Positions 1-6,872 of a DNA stretch of 64,000 bases are shown here, piece after piece. Positions within the stretch are counted from its first letter, which is position 1. Every line of letters starts with the position of its first letter. The notes beneath the pieces are model-generated. The model saw only the letters and a list, made by a program, of their open reading frames with translations. It was not told the origin of the DNA and ran no database searches. A program made the translations under genes and the position numbers. The stretch comes from Limnothrix sp. CACIAM 69d (GTDB lineage Bacteria; Cyanobacteriota; Cyanobacteriia; CACIAM-69d): the NCBI GenBank assembly GCA_001913845.2, contig MKGP02000095.1, forward strand, positions 1 to 64,000, written 5' to 3'.

Positions 1-216
1 CGGGTAGGATTGGCAATGACCGGGAGACGACTCATGAGCTGGGTGATGCTTCGGGTAGGTCTAGCCTAAAACCAGATTTAGAGCTGCCAAGTCGGCTTTA
101 GCTTCTCTTTATGAATTAGCTGTTAGACTTAGATTTCAGACACCATAAACTGATTGATGACTGTCACTGAGTCCTGGCAGTCGAGGCTTAAATTCTAAAA
201 TTGAGGAAATTGCACC
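1..216. other. Left-edge stretch without a convincing gene
   Basis: Frame 1 on the plus strand is open from base 1 to a TAA at 67-69 and could be the tail of a gene lying outside the window, but 22 codons are too few to judge. The rest up to the gene at 217 has no recognisable RNA or repeat. A GAGGAA stretch about 10 bases before the ATG at 217 is a usable ribosome binding site for that gene. Confidence 0.3.
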
Positions 217-594
217 ATGGGACAACTCATCCCGATCGAATTAGAAGACGGCACAATTATTCATATTGAAGCAACCGAAACCGCGCCATCTGCGGTGATC
301 GGTCAGTCACCACTCTCCGATTCAAATAATCCTAAACGGGGGCTATTTCCCCCCGAACCCGCTCAACAAATCACCCAAAATTTCCAGGCGATCGAGGGCA
401 CGGTGCGGGCTTACACCGCCTATACATTGAGAGCGTTTAAGAATCTGGCGATCGCGGAAGTTAGCGAAGTTGAACTGAAGTTTGGGGTTAGCGTTGATGT
501 TCGCACTGGTGTACCCTACATTGCCGATGGCAAAGCCGGTTGTAACTTGAACATCACCGTGAAGTGTGTCTTCCCCAAAAAAACAACCGTATAG
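217..594 (+). CDS. Trypsin-co-occurring domain 1 (CU044_2847-type) protein
   Basis: This 125-residue protein has the layout of the small beta-rich Trypco1 domain. It opens with a strand ending in a DG turn (LEDGTIIHIE), has a central helix (residues about 48-75), and then the diagnostic VELKFGVSVDV strand, a GVPYIADG turn and a final strand (LNITVKC). Such domains usually sit beside trypsin-like proteases, caspase-like peptidases or other effectors of bacterial conflict systems, where they are thought to act as adaptors. No protease gene lies downstream here, so its partner may be left of the window or missing. The family call rests on pattern recognition; the role is inference. Confidence 0.65.
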   Translation: MGQLIPIELEDGTIIHIEATETAPSAVIGQSPLSDSNNPKRGLFPPEPAQQITQNFQAIEGTVRAYTAYTLRAFKNLAIAEVSEVELKFGVSVDVRTGVPYIADGKAGCNLNITVKCVFPKKTTV

Positions 595-657
595 TTCATA
601 TTGGTTTGGGTACGGCCACTGTTTGACAGACAACAGATATTTCAATGAAGACCCCGC

Positions 658-1149
658 ATGAATCAGTCCACCACTGACGCGATCGCCCCGATCACCTACG
701 ACAGTGACTATTACGGCTGGGTGCAACAACAGGCCGAACTGTTGCGATCGGGGCGGTTTGATCAATTGGACTTGGAGAATTTGTTAGAAGAGGTTGAAAG
801 CTTGGGGCGATCGGAAAAGCGGGCTTTGGTTAGCCAATTGGAGCGGCTTTATCTGCACCTCTTGAAGTGGCGATTTCAACCTAGTAAGCGATCCAATTCT
901 TGGGTGTTTAGCATCCGTTCCGCGCGCCGGGAAATTCAACGGCTACTCACTGAAAATCCCAGCCTGAAATCCTGGCTGCCCAGCGCGATCGCGCAGGCCT
1001 ATCTCCCAGCCCGTGAGCAAGCCTTTGTGGAAACAAAATTACCCTTGAAGACGTTCCCGATCGAGCCGCCCTTTTCCTGGGAGTTGGCGATCACCCTGCC
1101 GATTGAGTATGCCGATCAAGATGTCGATTCAGGGGAGGAATTGAGTTGA
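658..1149 (+). CDS. DUF29 family protein
   Basis: This 163-residue protein matches the DUF29 pattern. It has an N-terminal YYGWVQQQAELLRSGRFDQLD segment, then an acidic LLEEVESLGRSEKRAL helix, a LYLHLLKW helix, and a basic SIRSARREIQRLL helix, with a proline-rich end. The family is common and multi-copy in cyanobacteria, helical, and of unknown function. It starts 64 bases after the Trypco1 gene on the same strand and could share its transcript. No catalytic residues are evident, and nothing suggests truncation. Confidence 0.85.
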   Translation: MNQSTTDAIAPITYDSDYYGWVQQQAELLRSGRFDQLDLENLLEEVESLGRSEKRALVSQLERLYLHLLKWRFQPSKRSNSWVFSIRSARREIQRLLTENPSLKSWLPSAIAQAYLPAREQAFVETKLPLKTFPIEPPFSWELAITLPIEYADQDVDSGEELS

Positions 1150-1175
1150 TTTTGGCCTGCTCAACCGATCGAAAT

Positions 1176-2129
1176 CTAGGCGATTTTTAACTCCCCGATC
1201 GCTTCCAAACGCTTAAAGGCATTGAGCTGCACATATTTTTCTTCCAGCGCTTCCGACACATCGGGCCCAATCCAGCCCAGTTGTTTCAGGATGTGGATCG
1301 CAGCGGCATATTTAGCCCGTTTGGCCCCGTCCGTCACCTTGATGGCAACGCCCAACCGCTCGCCCACGCGGCCCATACATTGCATTCCTTCGGCTCCTGC
1401 TTTGCTGACAATTTCGCCCCCCGTCAGCCGCATCAAATCCGTATCAAAACCACCATGGCCGGAAATCAGTTCCGGATAGCCAGTCATGGCCCGCACGATG
1501 CGCTCCAATTGCAGATTGTCGCCGGATGTGAGCTTGGCAAACAGGGTGGCCAACTCCTGAAGGGGCATCAAATAAGTGGGTGCGCCGCAATCGTCGCGGG
1601 CCACGACGAATTCTTGGGCAGGAATCCCGAGCAGTTCGCCAATGACACTGGAAACGGCTTGCTGGGCGGGGTGGGAATATTGCAGGTAGTCCCCGATCGA
1701 CCAATTGCCGTGGCGACACATGGCCAACATCCCCGCATGTTTGCCAGAGCAGTTGTGCTGAAGGGCGCTGGATTTGCCTTGGGGAATGGGGCATTGGAGG
1801 GCACTGGGTTCAATACCGCAATGCCAAAGGATGTTGAACACTTGGCGGGCTTGGGCAATGTCTCCCTGATGGGAACTGCACATAATCGCCAGGTCGCGAT
1901 TGCTGAGGCCGAAGTGATCCAAGGTTCCAGAGGCAACCACGGCCAGGGCCTGGAAGGGTTTCAGAGCCGATCGCGCAAAGCTGGAGATGCCGGAATCGCC
2001 CGCCAGCATCAACAAGCGCCCCCGATCATCGCAGGCCACTGCTTGCACCATGTGGGTGGATTCCACCAACCCTTCTCGCAGCAAGCGAATTTCAATATCG
2101 GCCGCGCGTGTTAATTTGCCCCGAGTCAT
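1176..2129 (-). CDS. Asparaginase, L-asparaginase II family
   Basis: This protein of 317 residues belongs to the asparaginase II family found in cyanobacteria and rhizobia (Rhizobium etli type), which is unrelated to the E. coli enzymes. It hydrolyses L-asparagine to aspartate and ammonia in the cytoplasm. Visible family blocks are SFARSALKPFQAL, CSSHQGD, HNCSGKHAGML, DDCGAPTYLMPL, SGHGGFDTDLM and SKAGAEGMQC, in the expected order and over full length. It is the last gene of the leftward cluster rsfS - CGLD27 - asparaginase, 206 bases after CGLD27, so it may also have its own promoter. The start is an ATG followed by TRGKL. Confidence 0.9.
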   Translation of the reverse strand: MTRGKLTRAADIEIRLLREGLVESTHMVQAVACDDRGRLLMLAGDSGISSFARSALKPFQALAVVASGTLDHFGLSNRDLAIMCSSHQGDIAQARQVFNILWHCGIEPSALQCPIPQGKSSALQHNCSGKHAGMLAMCRHGNWSIGDYLQYSHPAQQAVSSVIGELLGIPAQEFVVARDDCGAPTYLMPLQELATLFAKLTSGDNLQLERIVRAMTGYPELISGHGGFDTDLMRLTGGEIVSKAGAEGMQCMGRVGERLGVAIKVTDGAKRAKYAAAIHILKQLGWIGPDVSEALEEKYVQLNAFKRLEAIGELKIA

Positions 2130-2335
2130 AAAAACTGGTTTGAAACTTGTTTAGTTAGACATTAATTCCGTCAAAAACTGCGATTGTTCACCGCAATTTA
2201 AGATCAGCTTCGGCAATTAGCCCATTTCTTCGTTGTTTTCCATTCTTCAACGGAATCTTTCGCGGATCGGGGCCTTGCGATCAAGCGAGTTCGATCGCGC
2301 CCACCGTTCCCCATCCAGGTTAACCGAACCGGCCC

Positions 2336-2842
2336 CTAGACCAGGCCCCAAACGGCCGCCCCCGCCAGCAAGGTTCCTGCCAAAATCAGCACCAACTGCC
2401 GGAGCCGATCGAGCGTGGGCTTCACCTCATAGGAAACCACTAGCCGATCCTGAGCCAACATTTCCGGAGCCTTTTCCCAGACTTGGCCGTCATACCAGCC
2501 GGATTCTTCATAGATAATTTTTTCGCTGAACAGGCGACGGCCCACATAGCTCCAGGCCGAATAAATCCGCGCCAACACCAGCAACACGGGCAACACAGCC
2601 CCGCCGCCGGCCCCCAACAGAAAGTGGGCCAGGTCTTTTTTGAGGGGGAAGCTGGCGGCGGCCACGGGCCCCACCACCAACCAGCTCCAGGCCCAAATCC
2701 ACAGCAGCTTGATCGCTAACCCTCGGCCCGGCAGGGTGGGCCAAGACAATAGCCAAGCTTCCTTCAACTCGGAAAACTCGTTGAGGGGTTGTTGTTCTTC
2801 AGGAACGGGGCAAACCGAACGGGGCGATCGCGTCATAGACAA
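2336..2842 (-). CDS. CGLD27-like family membrane protein
   Basis: This 168-residue protein belongs to the CGLD27 (DUF1230) family, conserved in cyanobacteria and the green lineage; the founding member came from Chlamydomonas. The signature is the VCPVPEEQQPLNEF motif near the N-terminus, then SWPTLPGRGL, two hydrophobic segments (about residues 42-65 and 75-95), a soluble loop with YEESGWYDGQVWEKAPEMLAQDRL, and a last membrane helix (about 148-168). Plant relatives are linked to iron and chloroplast homeostasis; the cyanobacterial role is not established. It follows rsfS by 68 bases on the same strand, so co-transcription is likely. Confidence 0.85.
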   Translation of the reverse strand: MSMTRSPRSVCPVPEEQQPLNEFSELKEAWLLSWPTLPGRGLAIKLLWIWAWSWLVVGPVAAASFPLKKDLAHFLLGAGGGAVLPVLLVLARIYSAWSYVGRRLFSEKIIYEESGWYDGQVWEKAPEMLAQDRLVVSYEVKPTLDRLRQLVLILAGTLLAGAAVWGLV

Positions 2843-2910
2843 GGGATTTAATCAGCTCTGTTGCGCCGCTCGGGCATGGATCATGGAATTGGGGATCGGA
2901 ATTGAGATCC

Positions 2911-3432
2911 TTAGCCGGCCGTGTGGGGCGATTCGGAGGCGGGCAGGGGCCGAAACTCCAGCCGCCTGCTGTGGCCCCAAAAGGCTTCTAAGTTGTAGTA
3001 CTCGCGCTCCGTGGGCATCATCACATGCACCACCACATCGCCGTAGTCATGCAGAACCCAGCCGCCATCACCATAGCCAGCGGTGTTTTGGGGCCGGCGA
3101 TCGAACTCGGTTTTCAGCTTCATCTCGATCGCGTCGGCAATGGCGCGAATTTGGGCCCGCGAAAACCCGGTCACAATCAGGAAATAGTCCGCCAGGTAGG
3201 AAACCTCCGTCACCTCCAGCAGCGCAATGTCTTCCCCTTTGCGATCGTCCGCCGCGTTGGCCGCCGCGATCGCCACTTCATAGCTGGAACCACGCCCCAG
3301 TTGATAGACCGCCCCCTTGGCCACAGGCGGCGCAAACTCCACGACCGTCTCATCGTCCCCTTCGTCTTCAATGCCCTCAGCCGTCAACAGGGCCAGCTCT
3401 TGCGCGTTCAACTTCAAATCCGGATCACTCAT
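2911..3432 (-). CDS. rsfS: Ribosomal silencing factor RsfS
   Basis: RsfS binds uL14 of the large ribosomal subunit and blocks subunit joining when nutrients are scarce. The conserved core (about residues 50-150) shows AIAAANAADDRKGEDIALLE, YLADYFLIVTGFSRAQ, a GWVLHDYGDVVVHVM strand and EYYNLEAFW. I chose the ATG giving MSDPDLKLNAQ (173 residues). An upstream in-frame start would add 31 cysteine-rich residues that read through the 13-base tandem repeats and look non-coding. It is the first gene of the leftward rsfS - CGLD27 - asparaginase cluster. The acidic N-terminal extension before the core is typical of cyanobacterial versions. Confidence 0.9.
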   Translation of the reverse strand: MSDPDLKLNAQELALLTAEGIEDEGDDETVVEFAPPVAKGAVYQLGRGSSYEVAIAAANAADDRKGEDIALLEVTEVSYLADYFLIVTGFSRAQIRAIADAIEMKLKTEFDRRPQNTAGYGDGGWVLHDYGDVVVHVMMPTEREYYNLEAFWGHSRRLEFRPLPASESPHTAG

Positions 3433-3880
3433 CAAAATTACGTCGCCGCGATCGGCTGGCGAGGTGAGTTCTACACAATGGCGCAACACAATGGCGCAAC
3501 ACAATGGCACCAAACAATGGCACAACGCAGAAACCCGAAACCAAAACGCTGATGGACGGTCGATCGATCAACCCAGCCGCCACCCCAAGCAAAACTTAAA
3601 CGGTGGCAACAAACTGGGGCGATCGGGTCATGAAGATGAGAGCGCAGCCCTCCGGTTCACGGGTCACTGTTTTGAGTCACGCGCCATTGAACCTTCAGTC
3701 TAGCAAAAGCCGTTGTTCTGCGAATCGATCCCCTGAATTACCATCCCCAAAAGCATCCTTCTGCCAATCCTGGCCTGAATTTGCACCCGCCAGCCCACCC
3801 CATTTTTAAATTCTTGGGCCGCAACGCCAGCCTCCAAGTCTCTGTTAAAATGGCGGCGTTGTTATTGCCCCGTAGCACCC
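3433..3880. other. Divergent intergenic region with tandem repeats
   Basis: This 448-base stretch separates the divergently transcribed rsfS and the gene starting at 3881, so it must hold both promoters. Its only striking content is the 13-base tandem repeat close to rsfS (separate entry). I see no RNA gene and no convincing open frame. Confidence 0.6.
3473..3524. repeat. Tandem repeat, four 13-base units
   Basis: Four units in direct succession: ACACAATGGCGCA twice, then ACACAATGGCACC and AAACAATGGCACA. The array ends 41 bases before the chosen rsfS start and probably lies in its leader or promoter. The unit length is not a multiple of three, which argues against coding. The two identical units suggest recent slippage. 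Confidence 0.9.
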
Positions 3881-4384
3881 TTGAGTCCGTCTCTCGATCT
3901 TCCCAAGGTTGACGATTTTTTGCAGGAACTCGCTGCAATCCAGCAAACCGGCTCCAAGCGGATCGCCATCCTGGGTTCGCGCCACGTGCCGATTACGCAT
4001 CAACAATTGATTGAAACCCTCAGCTATGCATTGGTGCTGGCCGGGAATCAAATTATTACTTCGGGTGCTACGGGAACCAACGCCGCCGCCATTCGCGGAG
4101 CCATGCGCGCCGATGCCAATTTGTTGACCGTGATTTTGCCCCAAAGTCTGGAGCGGCAACCGCGCGAATCTCGCGATCAATTGGAATCGGTGATTCATTT
4201 GGTTGAAAAACCAGAAAACGACCAGCTTTCTTTGGCTGAAGCCAGCTCCCTGTGCAACCACGAAATTATTTCCCGTTGCCAGCAGTTAATTTGCTTTGCA
4301 TTCCATGACAGTGTGACCCTGCTGCAAACCTGCCGGGAAGCCGAAGAACAGCGCCGGGTGGTCACGCTGTTCTATTTCGACTAG
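3881..4384 (+). CDS. Rossmann-fold DprA/LOG-like protein (often named DNA recombination-mediator protein A)
   Basis: This 167-residue protein is highly conserved in cyanobacteria, where databases call it DNA recombination-mediator protein A. It has a nucleotide-binding Rossmann-like fold related to DprA/LOG proteins: RIAILGSRHVPIT near the start, then IITSGATGTNAAAIRGAMRAD, VILPQSLERQPRESRDQLE, and a conserved C-terminus VTLFYFD. No ATG gives the conserved N-terminus; the TTG at 3881 yields MSPSLDLPKVDDFLQELAAI, which matches the family's usual beginning, so a TTG start is preferred. The molecular role is not proven; the recombination name is by homology only. Confidence 0.85.
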   Translation: MSPSLDLPKVDDFLQELAAIQQTGSKRIAILGSRHVPITHQQLIETLSYALVLAGNQIITSGATGTNAAAIRGAMRADANLLTVILPQSLERQPRESRDQLESVIHLVEKPENDQLSLAEASSLCNHEIISRCQQLICFAFHDSVTLLQTCREAEEQRRVVTLFYFD

Positions 4385-4422
4385 TTGATTCAACTTCCTG
4401 AAATTCGACTAGGTGAAAACGC

Positions 4423-4836
4423 ATGATTTTGGGTTTTAGCATTCCCACTTTGCTGCTGGGTTCAGTTTTTGTGGCGAGCTTTTTGGTCTATTTCCCTTAC
4501 TTGGCGGTGGCCTATGCCCGGTTCCAGGTGGGGATGGATTTGGGTGCGCCCCGGGCCATGTTCGATCGCCTGCCGGACTATGGGAAGCGAGCCACTTGGG
4601 CCCACCAAAACAGCATTGAAACCTTTGCCCCCTACGCCGCTGCGGCCCTGGCAGCCTATGCCACCGGGGTCAACACCCCTGCGGCCGGTTGGGCAGCGGT
4701 GGCCTTTGTGGGAGCGCGGGCGCTGTTTTCGGTGGCCTATCTGGCTAACATTCCGCCCCTGCGATCGCTGATGTTTGGCATTGGGCAAATTGCCATGATT
4801 TCGCTGTTTGTGCAGGCGCTCCAGCAAATTGCTTAG
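4423..4836 (+). CDS. MAPEG family membrane protein
   Basis: This 137-residue protein has four hydrophobic segments (about residues 3-30, 65-85, 88-105 and 115-135) and the MAPEG-type pattern of a basic loop after helix 1 (DRLPDYGKRATWAHQNSIETFAPYAAA), matching bacterial relatives of microsomal glutathione S-transferase and eicosanoid enzymes. The motif NSIETFAPYAAAALAAY corresponds to the conserved helix-2 region. It starts 38 bases after the preceding gene on the same strand. The substrate cannot be told from sequence. Confidence 0.85.
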   Translation: MILGFSIPTLLLGSVFVASFLVYFPYLAVAYARFQVGMDLGAPRAMFDRLPDYGKRATWAHQNSIETFAPYAAAALAAYATGVNTPAAGWAAVAFVGARALFSVAYLANIPPLRSLMFGIGQIAMISLFVQALQQIA

Positions 4837-4957
4837 GGGGGCTGAATCAGTCACCATTGGCGAGTCTGGTTCATGGGAACTCGATCGCCCCTGGCTGAAG
4901 ATTGATCACAAATTGGGCGATTTATTTTGTATTGGTGTGGATTGAAAAATTAGGGTT

Positions 4958-5449
4958 ATGGCTTCGACGTTTTCCTTTGATGTGGTGAGTGAGTTCGATC
5001 GACAGGAGTTGGTCAACGCGATCGACCAATTGCAGCGAGATTTGAAATCCCGCTACGACCTAAAAGACACCAACACGATCGTTGAGCTGGGCGAAACCGA
5101 TCTCACGATCGAAACCGCCAGCGAAATGACCCTTGAAGCTGTCACGGCCGTTTTGCGCGAAAAAGCCGCCAAACGCAAACTAGACCTGAAAATCTTTGAC
5201 TTTGGCGACATTGAATCCGCGAGCGGCAACCGTGTTCGCCAAAAGGTGAAATTGCAAAAGGGCATTCCCCAAGACATCGCCAAACAAATCAGCAAACTGA
5301 TTCGCGATGAGTTCAAAAAAGCCCAAGCCCAAATTCAAGGCGACGCAGTGCGCGTTTCTGCCAAATCCAAAGATGATTTGCAACTGGTGATCCAACGTCT
5401 GAAGCAGGAAGATCTGCCCGTGGCGCTGCAATTCACCAACTATCGTTAG
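4958..5449 (+). CDS. YajQ family nucleotide-binding protein
   Basis: This 163-residue protein has full-length similarity to the YajQ/UPF0234 family, two ferredoxin-like domains. It starts with [20 protein letters not shown], followed by [11 protein letters not shown], and ends with [14 protein letters not shown]-like residues. Some members bind cyclic di-GMP and act as effectors; others bind nucleic acids, so ligand specificity here is inference. It lies alone on the plus strand, with an inverted repeat and a terminator-like hairpin following it. Confidence 0.92.
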   Translation: MASTFSFDVVSEFDRQELVNAIDQLQRDLKSRYDLKDTNTIVELGETDLTIETASEMTLEAVTAVLREKAAKRKLDLKIFDFGDIESASGNRVRQKVKLQKGIPQDIAKQISKLIRDEFKKAQAQIQGDAVRVSAKSKDDLQLVIQRLKQEDLPVALQFTNYR

Positions 5450-5506
5450 TCTCACCGGCTCCCCGATTCAGGAGCCGACCCGCCAGCTTGGCAACCCAGA
5501 ATATCT

Positions 5507-5543
5507 CGAAGCACTTTGCTGTTTTGGCAAGGTGCTTCGTTTT
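5507..5543 (+). terminator. Probable intrinsic terminator after the YajQ gene
   Basis: A 13-base stem (CGAAGCACTTTGC at 5507-5519 against GCAAGGTGCTTCG at 5527-5539, one G-T pair) with a 7-base loop is followed by TTTT. It lies about 60 bases after the YajQ stop codon. A second short GC-rich inverted repeat (CGGCTCC / GGAGCCG, 5456-5477) directly follows the stop but has no T-run. Confidence 0.65.
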
Positions 5544-5684
5544 GGCAATGGCATATCGCCGCACAACCACAATCAGATGCAGCCCGATCGCCCCGGTGGC
5601 ATGGCCGAACCCGATCGGTGTTGCAGCCACAACGGGTTGGCAAATGTCCCGAGATCACGATGTTGTTGGCTTGCTCAGGGACAA

Positions 5685-5717
5685 ATTCTAATGCAACAAT
5701 TTCGCATTAATTAGAAT
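5685..5717. promoter_or_regulatory. Inverted repeat upstream of the AraC-type regulator, candidate operator
   Basis: The stretch contains AATGC and GCATT separated by nine bases (5690-5708), flanked outside by ATTCTAAT and ATTAGAAT, in AT-rich DNA 27-60 bases before the regulator start. The symmetry fits an autoregulatory AraC site or a Fur-like site. It does not match the classical Fur box closely. Confidence 0.4.
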
Positions 5718-5743
5718 CTGTCTTCCCAGCCAGCGCGATCGCC

Positions 5744-6775
5744 ATGACCATCACCACCTCTGAAGAAGCCGCCGTTGAGCTGTATCAAGAGACGCTTGCT
5801 CAGGCCCGACATCCCGACTCCACCGATCGACACGATCGCCTCTTGGTTTACCCCGCTTGGCTCTGGGAAGGCCACATGCGAGAAGTGGAACTCCGAGAAG
5901 GCTTTGAAGTGCAAATCCATCACTACCGGCTGCGCGATCGCTGGGATGCAGTGCTGCCCGAGCGGGCCGAGTGGCTATCGTTCCACTTCCACCTTTCTGG
6001 CCAGCACCAAGACACTTACACCGAAGTCCACAATCTGGAATATGCCCTCTACGGCAGTGGCCTGGCTCCCAAAGATTGCATCATCGGCACCGATCGGCAC
6101 CCGATCTTGGAGGTGCATATTTGGCTGTCACCGTCCGTGTTTCAGTCCTTTGCGGGCCAGGACGGGGAGCTACCGCCCACCTTACGCCACCTCGTGCGCC
6201 CAGCGGATCAGCTTTATTACACCCGCGTCGGCAAAGTTTCGAGAACCATGCAGCGGGTGCTCTGGCAAATCATTCGCTGTCCCTATCAGGGCATTACCAA
6301 GCGGCTGTTTCTGGAGAGTAAGGCCCTGGAGGCGGTGATGTTGGTGTTGGCCGATGAGCTGAAAATTCAGCAGGAGCAACAACCAACCCCCAGGCCAGCG
6401 GAGACCTGGGAGGGCGGTGCGGCATTGGCCAACCTGAAGCCGGATGATATCGATCGCTTGCATCAGGCGCGATCGATTTTGCTGCAACACCTCGAGCAGC
6501 CGCCCTCATTGATGACCCTGGCGCAACGGGTGGGGCTGAACAGCCGGGCCCTCAAAGAAGGCTTTCGGCAGGTGTTTGGTCAGCCGCCCTTCACCTATTT
6601 ACATGACCATCGCCTAGAGCAAGCCAGACAGTTATTGGAAACCGGCGATCTCAAAGTGTCCGAAGTCGCGGCCGCCGTGGGCTTTGGCGATCGCAGCCAC
6701 TTCGCCAAGCAGTTTAGAACCAAGTTTGGCATCAATCCCAAGCTCTACCAGGCCCAGCGCAAAAAGTTCTGTTAA
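5744..6775 (+). CDS. AraC family transcriptional regulator of iron uptake (PchR-like)
   Basis: This 343-residue regulator has an N-terminal ligand-sensing part (about 1-235) and a C-terminal AraC DNA-binding domain with two helix-turn-helix units (about 245-340). The first HTH is MTLAQRVGLNSRALKEGFRQVFG and the second lies in KVSEVAAAVGFGDRSHFAKQFRTKFG. The DRSHFAKQF segment is the family hallmark. Its immediate neighbour is a TonB-dependent siderophore receptor, as with PchR-type regulators that respond to a ferric siderophore and switch on its receptor; that specificity is inferred from context. The ATG at 5744 has no obvious Shine-Dalgarno sequence, which is common in cyanobacteria. Confidence 0.85.
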   Translation: MTITTSEEAAVELYQETLAQARHPDSTDRHDRLLVYPAWLWEGHMREVELREGFEVQIHHYRLRDRWDAVLPERAEWLSFHFHLSGQHQDTYTEVHNLEYALYGSGLAPKDCIIGTDRHPILEVHIWLSPSVFQSFAGQDGELPPTLRHLVRPADQLYYTRVGKVSRTMQRVLWQIIRCPYQGITKRLFLESKALEAVMLVLADELKIQQEQQPTPRPAETWEGGAALANLKPDDIDRLHQARSILLQHLEQPPSLMTLAQRVGLNSRALKEGFRQVFGQPPFTYLHDHRLEQARQLLETGDLKVSEVAAAVGFGDRSHFAKQFRTKFGINPKLYQAQRKKFC

Positions 6776-6872
6776 CCCCCAAAAAAAGTACCGCGACTCA
6801 CCAAAACGGCTTTGCTTTGCGGTTGACCCTTGATAGGCTCCTGAAAGTCTTTCTCAACTGCGGTGTGGGGTC

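Noticed and set aside
1281-2114. A 277-codon plus-strand frame opposite the asparaginase
   Set aside because: Shadow frame; the opposite strand carries all asparaginase motifs in order.
2233-2517. A 94-codon plus-strand frame between asparaginase and CGLD27
   Set aside because: Pro/Arg-rich translation overlapping the CGLD27 gene on the opposite strand; no support as a gene.
2640-3467. A 275-codon plus-strand frame across the CGLD27 and rsfS genes
   Set aside because: It overlaps two well-supported genes and their gap on the other strand, and its translation is Arg/Pro/Ser-rich noise.
5685-5717. Calling the symmetric site a Fur box
   Set aside because: It lacks the GATAAT-type repeats; an AraC-type or unknown operator is equally likely, so it is listed only as a candidate operator.
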